This document shows positions 10,929 to 22,491 of a stretch of DNA of 64,000 bases, piece by piece. Position 1 is the first letter of the stretch. Every line of letters starts with the position of its first letter. The translations under genes and the position numbers were made by a program. Below the pieces are notes generated by a model. The model did not search any database. It was not told the origin of the DNA and saw only the letters and a list, made by a program, of their open reading frames with translations. Source of the DNA: Cerrena zonata (Eukaryota; Basidiomycota; Agaricomycetes; Polyporales; Cerrenaceae); assembly GCA_038087015.1 (NCBI GenBank), contig JASBNA010000064.1, positions 1-64,000 of the forward strand. The letters are read 5' to 3'.

Positions 10929-11910
10929 TTAAGCAGCAATGAAAGTAAGAACCTGATAATAAGGATGGTTAGTTCGATATTGCTTAGATATAAATGAGAT
11001 TGTGGTGACTTACTGCTCCCTGGGAAGCACCAAAGTTGGACTCGAATTGGGCAACGCTACCGGTGACGGCAAAGGCGTTCGAGCTAGCAATAAAACGGAT
11101 CGTTTGAGCAGGAACGCTTCCATCCGTGTTCACCCAGTTAGAACTGAGCACATTCGTTGCAGTGTTGATAGACCAAATGGCAGATTCAACGTCCTCTGGG
11201 ACACCAGCAGCGGCCGAGAAAGCGTTAGCTTGTCGCTGAGGAGTCGAACCAGCAGGAGCTGTGGAAACGGACACAGTGTTATGACCAAAGATATAATAAA
11301 CATTAGACGAAATACATACTCTGGGTGGTACCGGCGAGGTAGACGTAGTTGAAGTTGCTCGGCGACAGGTTAGAGTCGCTGTTGGCAAAGCCAGTCACCG
11401 CACCAAGGAAGGGGTAGGTGGGATTGCCTCCGTTCTGTGAATTTGGTCAATGATCATACACTATCCCGTTGACGAGCTCTCGAAACTTACAGTGGGCTTA
11501 ATATCGAACACGGGGCCCTCGGTGAAGCAAATCGAAACTTCCAATGCCTCGTTGAGGTTCTGAGTGTACTGGAACTCTCCGAAGGCGTTGAGAGCAGACG
11601 CAAGGTATCCAGTAGATGGAGCGCCATCCAAAGCGACACCAATGATACCAGCTAAAGGAACACAAGGAGTAGCAGACTGGCGTGCAACAAGCCTCCTGGC
11701 ATGGTTGAATCTAGGTTTCTTAGGGGGCAAGCCGCGAGCCATACGCTGGGCGTTGGTCGTGAGATAAGGTTCTGGGGCAGGTGCACGCGCGGCGAGTTGA
11801 AGTGGATTGAATGGCAGGACATCTGGAACAGTTCGCGAAGGCGTGGCCACGGCGGACAACGCAGTCACAGAGAGGGCGAGGAAACGAATGAGGTTAGAGG
11901 CTGAAGGCAT
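10929..11910 (-). CDS. Secreted protein of unknown function
   Basis: Starts at ATG 11910 with a clear signal peptide (MPSASNLIRFLALSVTALSA, then VATPSRT). A Pro/Arg-rich linker follows, including KKPRFNHARRLVARQ, which looks like a dibasic propeptide border. The mature region of about 170 residues begins with TPCVPLAGIIGVAL and ends GASQGAVLTFIAA. Four coding exons join with GTAAGT, GTATGT and GTAAGT donors; the last exon holds only VLTFIAA and the stop. The motifs GYLASALNAFGEFQYT and VPEDVESAIWSI recur in uncharacterised secreted proteins that I associate with Agaricomycetes. No catalytic residues are recognised. Wall-associated or extracellular location is inferred from the signal peptide only. 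The upstream ATG at 12000 would put extra residues before the signal peptide and was not used. Confidence 0.8.
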
Positions 11911-13199
11911 CTTGAGGACTTCGAGTAAGTGTAGAGAAGTAGGATGTAAAGACTGTTGGTTTGTAAAGACGGTGTGGTAAGTATAGTTGGATGGGACCAA
12001 GAGGCGGGGCCTGAAGGTGAGTTGAGGGGAGTTGAGGAGGTCAACGTCTGGGACAAAAACGAACCAGATGAGGAATCCGCCACTTGTCTGAAGGGTCCAG
12101 TATATATACCCCTGGCATATCTTAGTTCCACTTCTGTCATAATAGAAGACTTCTCTAGGCCTCCGGGTTTCGTATATTTCGATCTCAGCTCCAGACTTTC
12201 GAGGCGGGGAGATAAAACATACCTACCCTTTTTGGTAGGTGTTCAACATTGTTCCACCGTAGTTTCACCATAGTAGGAAGGCGCCTTTCCTAATTTGGGA
12301 TAGTTGTGGCGTTCAGTACGTGCCTTGTTGAATTGAAGTTTTTTATTTCCCCCCGCTGTCTCAGACCCTTCTTGACAGTTCCCGCCAGTTTATCCTTTTA
12401 GTCTGCGCCTTTCGTGATTTCGTAGCACAGTATTCGGTCCCAGATGCGAAGCATGCACGTAACAGTAGAGTGGTATTTCATTGGTGGGTGTCTTGTTTCG
12501 GTGTAGAGCTGTGGGTCCAGACCCTGCTAAAAGCTGCCCCTGGGCCTTAGGCTCTATCCCTCCCGGTATTTACGAAAGAAAGCGGCGGCCACGGACATCT
12601 ATAATGAATTAGACATAGCTTTATATCAGTTGAGTATGAGTTATCGTAGGTCGGTGCCTCGATTATCGGTACCTTGCCCAGTTACTAGCCAAGGTTTGTT
12701 CCGCTGAACCGTTTCGCGTATATGCCACCACCGAGACACAGTAAACTTTGTCAGTACTTTGCCTAGGTTACTACTCAAGCTAGAGAGGTGCTTACTCGAC
12801 GATTGCCTCCGTGGTACCCAGTACTCTATACCCACGGTACCGATCGGTATTTTTAACTTCAATCATCAAATCTACGCATCAAACCCTATTTTGCTTGAGC
12901 TTATGCTGATACTCGGCCAAACAAATGTTGGGTTCGTGATACACGAGTATTTACAGTGTTATCATGATAGGAGATCTGCGTATTGCACGCTATTACATCT
13001 TCTAACGAACGAACTGACGGCAATCGTCGACAACCGGCTTTGCGCAAATCTGAGTAGCTCATTCTTGGTTTGTAGGTTTTATACCGTCAAGTTAGTCTGC
13101 TATCAATGGACTTCCTATAGTGTGGGAGGTTCAGCTACGTCAACGAAATCTTGGAAAAGATATTTAAAACCTACATAATCTCTGTCTATGAATATCAAA
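11911..13199. other. Intergenic region with one short hairpin
   Basis: About 1.3 kb upstream of the secreted-protein gene. A pyrimidine/purine-skewed promoter segment lies near 11911-12060. A perfect 7-bp hairpin lies at 12221-12240. One 139-codon open frame (12759-13178, plus) has no recognisable pattern and probably arises by chance. Confidence 0.45.
12221..12240. repeat. Short perfect inverted repeat (7-bp stem, 6-nt loop)
   Basis: ACCTACC and GGTAGGT flank CTTTTT. About 35 bp further, near 12274-12291, lies an almost palindromic AGGAAGGCGCCTTTCCT. Both sit some 310-380 bp upstream of the secreted-protein start. They may be transcription-factor sites or chance. Confidence 0.4.
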
Positions 13200-14782
13200 C
13201 GCCAACTGGAGGCCAGCAGTCCCTTTGATGATGTTCTTCACTTCCTTTTCGAATGTAGACAGGTGTCCATTATGCGATTTATGCTATTGACGAGGGCCAA
13301 CATCTCCCCATGAAAGATGTCAGGAGCGATCTTTTGCGTGTAGTCACCGTGCTCAATAGCCTTCTGTAAGAACCATAACATTCGTCAATATCAGCCAATG
13401 TCTCCGAAAATGGGAAGGGACACACTATCGCGACGGCAATTGTTCGCACTTGTGAAGCAAGCTAATTTGTGCATTAGTGATCAATGCAGCTTGAACTCTA
13501 CACATGTGAAGATCTCAACGTACATTAGCAGTCATGCCATTGACATCATGGACAAGATCCTTCGTAACATCATCAGCATCAAACAAGATGGCCTGTACAA
13601 GAGCACATTACCTTCCAGACGCCCTCGAGATCAAGGTGATCGAGTTGTACACGCTGACCAAGTTTACTATCAGTACCAACTTCGTGAGTTAATCTTGCGA
13701 TTTCGTAAGCCACTGCAGAGATAGTTTGCAATATATGGTGGATTATCTCCTTCACTTTTGACATCTCTCCGTATGCACTGGACCCAATTCGCCAAGTGAG
13801 ATCACCATGGGCTACTGCCCTATACACTGAAGCATTCCAGCGTACATGCATGGTAACGCGATCTGCCATCACATTCAAGTTGTCGGTAAGTACCTAGTTG
13901 AGTTCATAACCTGCAGAACAATACTGAGGATGACGTAAAAGCTCACCTTCCAAGAACCTTGCACATCAGGAATAAAGATTTGCGAGCCCATCACACCCTG
14001 CTGAATGTCCAGCGCAACTCTCGAGACTTCTTCAATAACAGCCCGTAAGCTTGAAATCATATGGTTGACCGTTGCTTTCAGTTCTAACATTTCGCCACGA
14101 GCCTCGACATCGACCTGCTTAGACAGATCGCCTAAAGTGACGGCCTTGGTAACTTCTGTAATAGCTCGGATCTGGTTCGTTTGATTGGAAACGAGGTCGC
14201 ATATGGAAGATGTAAGATCGAACCAAGTTCCCTCAATATCAGGGGCCTCCGACTGACCACTCGGAGTACTTTAACGCGATGCTGGTCAAAACCAAATTCG
14301 CGATTGATTAAGAACTAACCTTCCAATATCGGGATCCTGCAAGATGCGAGTCATCCCCTGAGCGAATTGACCCAATCTGTCAACCTAAAGCAAATATTTA
14401 TTATAGGTGTAAAATTGCATCGTATCGAGTGATAGCTCACCATTTCGTTGATGACATCCTTGAGTTGAACCATGACCGCACCTTGAACTGGGACCGTGAT
14501 TCTTCGAGAGAGGTCTCCGCGAGAAACAGCATTACAAACACGAGCGATGTCTGAGACTTGTTGCTTCAAGAGCTTGAGCTCCTCAGCAGCATTCATACCA
14601 GATTCGTGTGCAAGATTTGTGAGAGGGCCGGGAGGAATGATTAGCGGCAAGGGTGGAGACTCAACGGTAGTGGTTTCCGTGATGGTAGATGTAGACGAGT
14701 CGAAGGTGAGACCGTGACCGCAATGAGGACATGTATGGAGGTATGTAGCTTCGAGTTCCAGAGGTGTTGTTGTCGCCGACAT
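13200..14782 (-). pseudogene. Truncated, HAMP-only copy of a group III hybrid histidine kinase
   Basis: Starts MSATTTPLELEATYLHTCPHCG and reads on in the same pattern as the complete kinase at 39386-44558: the zinc-like CPHCGHGLTF motif, then VVPPGPL-like and [17 protein letters not shown] blocks, then HAMP units. Units recognisable by their 'GDL' signatures are SRGDLSRRITVPVQG, TLGDLSKQVDV, AHGDLTWRIG and EHGDYTQKI, four against seven in the complete gene. They correspond best to units 1, 2, 5 and 6. Near 13260 the frame shifts by one base relative to the complete gene and meets TGA at 13238-13240, and no histidine-kinase, ATPase or receiver domain follows. Splice sites still look usable, so a short HAMP-only protein may still be made. 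I call it a decaying duplicate. Confidence 0.75.
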
Positions 14783-15638
14783 GATCAAGATCCGAGTCGT
14801 TGAGATCGTCGTAAAGTGACAATGTGAGTACTTAGAAACCTGTATAAGTATATGATTCCCCAGAAGGTTCACATACACGAGGCATCCGTGCGGTCCAACC
14901 AGAGGGTAGCGTCAATCGGCATGCTTCTGGTTCTTCCAATCCTTACTGGTATATCTAATAGATCCCACGAAGATGTCATGCTCGAATTGAGTGTGGCGTA
15001 GCTTTATATGGGTTAGATCTTTCACAAGTACACAGATCAGCTACCCATCCCCCGAGAGTAGATCCTGTCAGAGTCTCACCGTCGTTCAAGTCGCTAGAAC
15101 ACTTTGGAGTAGCCTTCAATTATTATAGTCAACAACAGAGATCAGGATGTTCTGAGAAAAATGAAAGATGTTAGCTATACATGGATTTCTTGTCAGTGAT
15201 TAGCTTTGGTTAGATATTCCATGTCATAGTCTCCAGGACTACTATCATAATAGTACACAGATGGCCGCGCTGTCAGTCGTGTCACAGATAGTACCTGTGA
15301 GGTACCAAGTATGTTCATAGCACTACATAAGTTTACATTCAGACTATCGATGATATCTTCAAGTTATATGGCCGGCGAAAGGTCACTGGTAGTCAAACAG
15401 TGAGTTTTGGCACTTACCTGCTCAGCCTGAGGTCGTTAATGATGACGCAAGGTCAAGCGCCAAGTTGAAAGCCACATCTTCCAAAAGCGGAAATGAACTC
15501 CGAACCACACATCGCCGTCACTGCCACTTCGAGTCCATACGGTGTCGCTTGCTAGTAACCACTTTGTACACCACTTAAAGGTACTTATGTAGCCAGATCC
15601 CACATTAGCTTCTTTATCATTACTCGAAAAGGTATTTT
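14783..15638. other. Intergenic region between divergent genes
   Basis: Separates the HAMP-only copy (minus) from the F-box gene (plus). It contains the promoters; nothing else is recognised. Confidence 0.45.
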
Positions 15639-17405
15639 ATGACTATTCCTACGCATAGCATGTCAATAGCAACTCAGTTTATGCACTTTAGGTCGATGAA
15701 AATGCAAAATCCGATATCTACACATTGTCAGAGCGCACAAACACGAGTGTTATCCATCCCCGAACTCCTCCTTACTATTTTTGAATTCACGACGTCTCAG
15801 TCTACACCACTGTCCTTTTCACCACTGTCTGGCATTCCCCGGTTTGCTCTCGTTTGTCGTGCATGGACAGTACCTGCAGTTCGTTTGATCTGGCGTTCCC
15901 CACCACTCAAGGCAATCGTCGAATTGATACCCACATGGAAGACATTTATTTGCGAAACAGAGTTCCCTTCTAGAGGAGGGTTTGTGTGGACAGCCGAGGA
16001 AGTTGATGGCTTCATTCTCCATTGTAATTGGCGAAAGAAACCTGAACGGTTTGACTGGAAAGCATGGGCTAGATCGTTGCTTCCTAGCCATTATGAGCGT
16101 TTCATGGTCTACCAGCAATACATCCTAAGACTTTCCCGTTTTGAGGATCCCGAGTATCAAATGATCCTGGACGCATTCATCAGGACTCCCAATTCCCCCT
16201 TCCAGCCCGACATTTCTCAGCCATTCCCGAACCTGTCTGTGGCGGTATGGCATGGAGACCGGATGTCAGTTGCTCTGCGAAAACCCCATAGTTTATTGAC
16301 GTTATCGCTTTTGTCGATCCATGCGCATCAAATTCGCAGCCTGACCTTCTATGATTATAAGGTCTTAACCTATGTGTTCGATCGGCTCCCATTATTCCTA
16401 TCAACATTGACTGTCCTCGAAGACATTTCTCTACCCTTTTCCATCTCATCGTCCTTGGCGGTGTGTTTGGAAGCATTATCCAAATGCAAATACCTTTCCA
16501 AGTTGACCTCCACACCACCTGATGGCGAGCCCGAAGCCGAAGCCTCGGATTTCCGTCCATTATTGTACAAAGGATCTTTTCCTGCCTTAAAAACACTGGA
16601 TATTTGGGGATCACTGGAAAATATCGCATGCTTCTTCAACATAGACCATGGTCCCTCCAAACTACACACACTCACCATCCATTATTGGCTGCCCTTCGTC
16701 CCTCAAGTCATGACAGAAGCTTTCCACGCAATTGCAGAAAGATGTGAAGACATCAAAGACTTCTCTTGTGAATCCGCCGAACTCCATGAATCCTCACTTG
16801 AGGAGAACAGCGTAATCACATATAAAACACTTGAATCATTCAAGCGTTTTCGCCAACTGGAGGTATTCAACTTTTCCTCCGAGTCCGTGCTAGGTTTAAG
16901 CGATCTTGACATCGTAAACCTTGTTGATGGGTGGAAATCACTTCGGAGACTCACGCTCATCGGTGACAAGTCCCCAGATCATAAGGACAACCCAACGCCC
17001 ACATTGAATGTCTTGATTCCACTGGCACAACGTTGCTCCATGCTCCAAAAGCTGGAACTATCTGTCGCGCCACGAATCTCGACGGAATCAGATGACCAAT
17101 TGATTTCTCAAGCACCTTCGTTCGTCAGCCTCAAAGTCCTGGCAATACACCCACTACTGCCGGATACGTATCCAGGCTATGTTCCGAGTGGTCGTAATCC
17201 CAGTCCTGGCTCATTCTTAGCTAATATTTGTCCAGTAACTTGCGATATCGCAAATTGCATACCCTCTTGGGCTTATGGAAATGGTCACGTTGACCGCCTC
17301 CAAGGGTGGTGGGAATCAGCCCAAGCGTGTTTCCTACGCGTACAGCGTAAACGTCTCATAGCCAGGAATCGCGAATTAGAGGCCCGGACAATACCAGACA
17401 CCTGA
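15639..17405 (+). CDS. F-box / LRR-like protein (paralogue 1)
   Basis: Intronless 588-residue frame. Residues about 35-75 form an F-box-type helix pair (LSIPELLLTIFEF, then FALVCRAWTVPAVRLIW), the module that binds Skp1 in SCF ubiquitin ligases. The remainder is a long region of degenerate leucine-rich turns such as LPLFLSTLTVLEDISLPF and FPALKTLDIWGSLENI, expected to bind a substrate. Paralogues at 26542-28332 and 28658-30547 share the whole length, including ELIPTWKTFIYETEFP-like, YQQYI and NAP/TPNSPFQPDISQPF-like blocks. The target is unknown. It lies 282 bp upstream of, and on the same strand as, a PARP-UBC gene. Several ATGs lie near the N-terminus; the first (15639) is given, while that at 15660 or 15681 could serve. 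Confidence 0.85.
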   Translation: MTIPTHSMSIATQFMHFRSMKMQNPISTHCQSAQTRVLSIPELLLTIFEFTTSQSTPLSFSPLSGIPRFALVCRAWTVPAVRLIWRSPPLKAIVELIPTWKTFICETEFPSRGGFVWTAEEVDGFILHCNWRKKPERFDWKAWARSLLPSHYERFMVYQQYILRLSRFEDPEYQMILDAFIRTPNSPFQPDISQPFPNLSVAVWHGDRMSVALRKPHSLLTLSLLSIHAHQIRSLTFYDYKVLTYVFDRLPLFLSTLTVLEDISLPFSISSSLAVCLEALSKCKYLSKLTSTPPDGEPEAEASDFRPLLYKGSFPALKTLDIWGSLENIACFFNIDHGPSKLHTLTIHYWLPFVPQVMTEAFHAIAERCEDIKDFSCESAELHESSLEENSVITYKTLESFKRFRQLEVFNFSSESVLGLSDLDIVNLVDGWKSLRRLTLIGDKSPDHKDNPTPTLNVLIPLAQRCSMLQKLELSVAPRISTESDDQLISQAPSFVSLKVLAIHPLLPDTYPGYVPSGRNPSPGSFLANICPVTCDIANCIPSWAYGNGHVDRLQGWWESAQACFLRVQRKRLIARNRELEARTIPDT

Positions 17406-17687
17406 AAACTTGATGAAGATTTGATACACGATTCGTTCTGTATCAAGGATCCTGTCGGAGAGGCATGACGAAGCGTATCTCATACTATGATTGAGAGTCT
17501 GCGTACATATGTGACGTTTTGTGGCACCTTGAGTTATGTAACGTTTCTTCGTCTCACTAGAAAACGCGCTTGTGCTTCAATCCAACGCTTTATGTAATTC
17601 CATACCCATCTAGGAACGGGGTCGTGGGACTCGGTTCTGAACCTTCCTATGTAACTCTCACAATGCTTCAGAGCTACCGCCATTATC

Positions 17688-20600
17688 ATGGCCTCTACAA
17701 GTACTAGTACGTTGAGGGGACGCAAAAGGTTTTTTGCTGACATCGCCGCCACAAGTCAAATCACAGATCACGACACTGGCGGACCATGTGTGAAAGGTTT
17801 GTTTCTTGTGACTCGATCAGATGGACGGCTAACTCCTGGTGGCTAAGATATTCGTGTAGGAGACGATCGTGAATCGTTCATTTGCACTATACACGATGAT
17901 GCAGGGCAAACAATTACATCTCTCACATTCATCACCGTACCTGGTCAGTTCTGTTTCTCCTCTCATACTATATACTTAACTAATTCTACATCAGAGGAAT
18001 ATCCTCACAACCACACATTCCTCTGCATCATCGATGATGAATGCCAACCTCCCGAATACATGAGAGAAATCGCAAACTCCGTTGCGGACTACGTGTCAAT
18101 GACAGTCGACGCCCTCTTAAAAAGGGTGCTGCGCAGTATTTCATCTTACACTGGCAACAGCGATCGGAAAGGATTTCATAATGTTGACAACTCAGATGAC
18201 GCTCTCTACGCTGGGCTTGAGGAAGAGGAGGATGAAGATCAAAGCGGGAGCCCCTTCGCTCCTGATCTTGATCTTGATCTTGCGCTACCCCCTACTAGTA
18301 GTAATTTCCCTACCGACTGGCAAATTCTTGGAAGGTATGCACGAGGTTTTCCTATATCACCTTTCTAACATTACGTCAATCGACCAGGGATTTCACTCAA
18401 GTGATAGCAGCCGGGTACCAACCAGGGTATACCCGACTCGAGAGTAAGGGAATCATACTCTCCATCTCCATCCCTGTTATAACACTAGCCTCACAAATCG
18501 AACCTCGCGCTCTGATGGCATGGGATTCTCGACTCTTGTCAGAGTCGCAGCATCTCACGCTCATCATAGCAGGTTTCCACGACGTATACCCCGTTCTGCA
18601 CAACGACGGGCTTCTCGTCCCGCGTCTCAAAGACCTAGGAATAAAGGACTTGCAATTCCGAGTGGGGTTGACACCGACCTACAAGGCGGATAAGGATACG
18701 TTGATGGAAATACTTCGTCGTCCTGAACCAGTCAAGGAGGACGATCCCCAGCTCGTTGAGGATTTGCGACTTGCAGAAAGTCTCCAACGCGAGGAATACT
18801 CGCAGTTGGATTTCCTCGACACGCAGACGACCCGACGGGGGCAGACCAATAACAACAGGTCATTCCCACACGCAAGCAATGTTAAGGTTTTGGACCGTCC
18901 TGTACCTTTAGAACCGTTCAATGGAAGCGAATCATTGCCAAACCTATGGGACGCCATGGATTCGGATTCGGACGCGCCGCAACCTCAGCCTGAGGTGGAG
19001 CCGGAAGATACTCCAAAGCCCAAATTCCATTTCAGCTTAAGCGAAACTCTTGAATCCTTATTCCAAGAGAGATTCCTCCAGCTCATTCAACTTCGTCTGC
19101 GTTACAATATCGGGTGGGCAGCAGCTGAACTCCTCATAGATCATTCCGAACGAGCTCAGCAGAGACCCGAAATAGTCTATTTCGACATTAATTATGTGAG
19201 CTCTTTGCTGATGTGCTAGAAGCGTATTGACTGTCATCCAGGACCTCGAAGAGGCTGATAAAGAGGAAACGAAGTTAGCTTCTAGTTATCGTCTGCCCAA
19301 AGATCCTCTTCTTGAACGATCTGGAGATCAACTCAACCTGCCACTCATTGCCATCTCGTACCTGATCAGGCGTCTCACGGTATGTCTTTCCTCTATTCTT
19401 TTCTACGATTTAGATTTACGACTCCGTTGATGTGTTCTGTAGCTCTGCTCACGCTATTGCTTGATATGTCACAACCGTCTTTCAGTAGACTTCACCGCAC
19501 TCAAACCATACGTATGCAATGATGCCCTCTGTGTATATCGTTTCTATACATTCAAACGTGGGCCTTCACTCGAGGTAATCCTTTTTGCGACATTTAACCT
19601 ACGCCAAATATCGTAATAATTTCCTTCTCACGTCAAATAGCATGAGATCTGCACCAAACCCACAACAGTCGACCTCCTCATATCTTTAGCATACTGTGCT
19701 GCAGCGAGTGGGGTCCTCGATGACCCACTCCCTACAGGGATTGGTCTAATGGTCCTGTCTCCATATCCAGACGAACTGTCTCGAGATTTTGATAAGATGG
19801 ATAAGAAGGAGGTTCGTCATGATAATGGTATTTCATCCTTACTCTTTCTAACTCGAGTGGCTTTGAAGATGTGTAAATCCATTGCGCACCTTCTGAATAT
19901 GTTACCCCCCGTTCGTCTTTCTATCTCTCTCTCCAGGGATTGTCCTCATATCTCTCTATGCCTCGGCAAATATGTAGGTCCAAGATATGAAGAAATATCT
20001 AGAGGATAACACTTCGCCGAGTAAAATCGCCAGGGTGGAAAATATGGATGATTCCATACCATCTAGCGCATGGCTCCTCCTCCGCTGGTATGCCACCTCT
20101 CCTATATCTCTCAACAATATCGATCTAGATATCCTCTCGTCACCCCAGGTGCGTTTCCTCATGCACATCTCACATCGAAGAACTCTCCAACTACAAAGAG
20201 CGTATCCCAAACTTCGGTGACCAATGGCGTCAATTCCGATTCGTCGTCGGTTCCCCCGACGCTGAAGCCAAGTTTGCAAAGTGTCGACAGGAAGCAGGGG
20301 GTGAGGATTAGAACGCTAGAAGATATCCGACGATATATGCTTTTCATGGGTCGGCGACGGAGAATTGGCATTCGGTATGTCTTTTGAGTTGTATACGTTA
20401 TAAACAATGCATTACTTGTTTCCTAAATAAATGCAACAGATCATTCGTCACGGCCTTCACCACAAGACACAAGTCAACGGACGTGCTCACGGAGATGGTA
20501 CATCCCTTCTTACCCTTACCTAGCCACCCCACCTATTTAGGACCTTACTTCTCTATGCATATAGGTGTATATTTCTCGAGGAATGCATCATTCGCAATCA

Positions 20601-21990
20601 ACAACTATGCTCTTTTCACCCCTCATCGATGGAAAAACTCCATCTTGGATATCCGGAGATGCATCACCATGGCCGAGATAATCAATTTACCGAATCATTT
20701 TACCTCTTGCCAACCACATATCGTCGTGCAGAATACAGATTGGATTGTTTGGTACGTCATTTGAGGCTTAATTTATATGCTCTATATTTACAGTAATTGG
20801 TCGAGATTAGTCGATACCTCATGGTTGAATGCGATGCTGGCTCCGAGATCGAGAACCCAAAAGAGAACTCGCCGAACCGCGTCCCGAGGGTCGTGGTCGA
20901 CCCTAAATATCAACCCAAAATCAACGGGAAGGTACTGACCATCCCAGAACCGAACTACAAATTGGAACAACTCCTCAAAGCCCGGCGATCCGAGAATGTC
21001 GCGCTGACCCTTGATGAAGATGATATTATGGTCAGCAACGGTGTCGACCCTCAGGCTCCGCCTACAATTCTAGCAAATCAACTCGAATCGCTATCCATCC
21101 AAGCGGATTGGCAGCATGATCCCAGATGGGTAGCGAGTTGTACTCAGCACTTGCTCGCTCCGCCTCAGAATGCTCCCAGGGGGGCGAAGAGGAGGATACA
21201 GAAGGCGTTGAAGGCGATGCTTGAGGAACAGAAGAACGCAAGTAGGTTAGATGAACTAGGATGGTACATCCCGCTAGACTCTATCAAAGATAATATTTTC
21301 CAATGGGTCGTCGAGTTGCATTCGTTCGACAAAGATCTTCCTCTTGCACAAGAGATGAAGGAAGCGTAAGGGTCCCGGCTTTTTCGAACAGGCCAGGGCT
21401 GATATTATGATAGGGGGATCAATTCAATCGTGATGGAGGTCGACTTTCCATCCAATTTCCCATCCTCGCCCCCGTTCTTCCGCATCTTGAAGCCCCGTCT
21501 GTTATCGTTCATGCAAAAGGGCGGAAAACATATCACGTCTGGTTTGTTTGGTAATATTGCCTGGTTTTCGGGTTAGTTGATCGTTGATCTAGGCGGGACG
21601 GTGTGTATGGAGCTTTTGACTGCCTCGGGGTGGTCAGTCCATTATAGGTGAGTTGACGTCTGTTGCTTGAGGACTAAAGATGAATATGAATGTAGCATCC
21701 CTGCCGTTATCGTGCATGTGAGGGCGGCAATTGCTAGCCAGGAATCCAGCCCTGCGCGATTGTCCCCTCGATGGAAGGAGTGAGTAACTTGAGAGATGAC
21801 GGAAAGCCCCAACCTAACCTGACAGCGGAATAGACTATATTCGATAATGGAGGCTGTCGATAGCTACAAGCGAGTGGCGTTGTTTCAGGATTGGAAGGTA
21901 TACGAGGCTATTGCTTTTGCCAGTAGGAGGTTGACGTCAGAATGCGTTTAGGTTCCGGAAGAAGTCGATTGGTTGTTGCATCAACATTAG
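17688..21990 (+). CDS. PARP-UBC fusion: ADP-ribosyltransferase with C-terminal E2 fold (copy 1, in-frame stop)
   Basis: Eighteen exons, about 1,109 codons, built by comparison with the copy at 30783-35009. From the N-terminus: MASTSTSTLRGRKRFFADI; an acidic linker; a conserved block with GYQPGYTRLES; a Cys-rich segment (LCSRYCLICHN and YVCNDALCVYR) that may bind zinc; a PARP catalytic domain (FHGSATENWHSIIRHGL, then GVYFSRNASFAINNYA) giving the NAD-binding His and the Tyr; and a UBE2Q-like ubiquitin-conjugating fold (VDFPSNFPSSPPFFRILKPR, then GGTVCMELLTASGW with the presumed active Cys), ending VPEEVDWLLHQH. Fungal PARP6/8-clade proteins with a UBC domain are a known architecture. Anomaly: a TAG at 20309-20311 lies in frame in the exon before FHGS; the sister copy has a Gln codon there. 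It is either a nonsense mutation, a read-through or editing site, or a sequence error. Confidence 0.8.
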
Positions 21991-22491
21991 GTATTTCTTT
22001 CCCGGGATGACCTCTGAAAGGTGTTGTACTCGAAGGGTTGATGTAAGCACTGACCGGGTGTGACTGTTTGCTGATCCCAGGCACACCTCGAGATATGTTC
22101 TGCGACATAAGAATTGGTTATAGCTCGCAAAGTGTACTAGTGTAGGAGTATATTATGGTATGAAATAAATGAATTCTGAATGCAATTTGCAACTGGTGAC
22201 GGGTGCCAAGGGAGGGATAGGCGAAGAGACAAGCGAAAAGAAGCATGACCAAAAGGGGTGATGTGACGTGCGGAGTTTGAAGGCTGAGGTTGTTGGGAGA
22301 TGGCGCCTGGGTGGGGAGACGACGACGACGTTCTCTCCTCCCTCCTCTTCTCGTTCTGTGCTCCTGTCCCCCGAGCTCGACTCTCTCCCCGTCCCCGCCT
22401 CTCCTTAACCCTTCCTGTCCTTTCGTACACGACCGTCCTTCCTTTATAACGCTCAGAACGCCGAAAAACCTTACCAGCATACAAAGTCAAA

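Noticed and set aside
12759..13178. 139-codon open frame on the plus strand
   Set aside because: No family resemblance, no flanking exons; likely chance.
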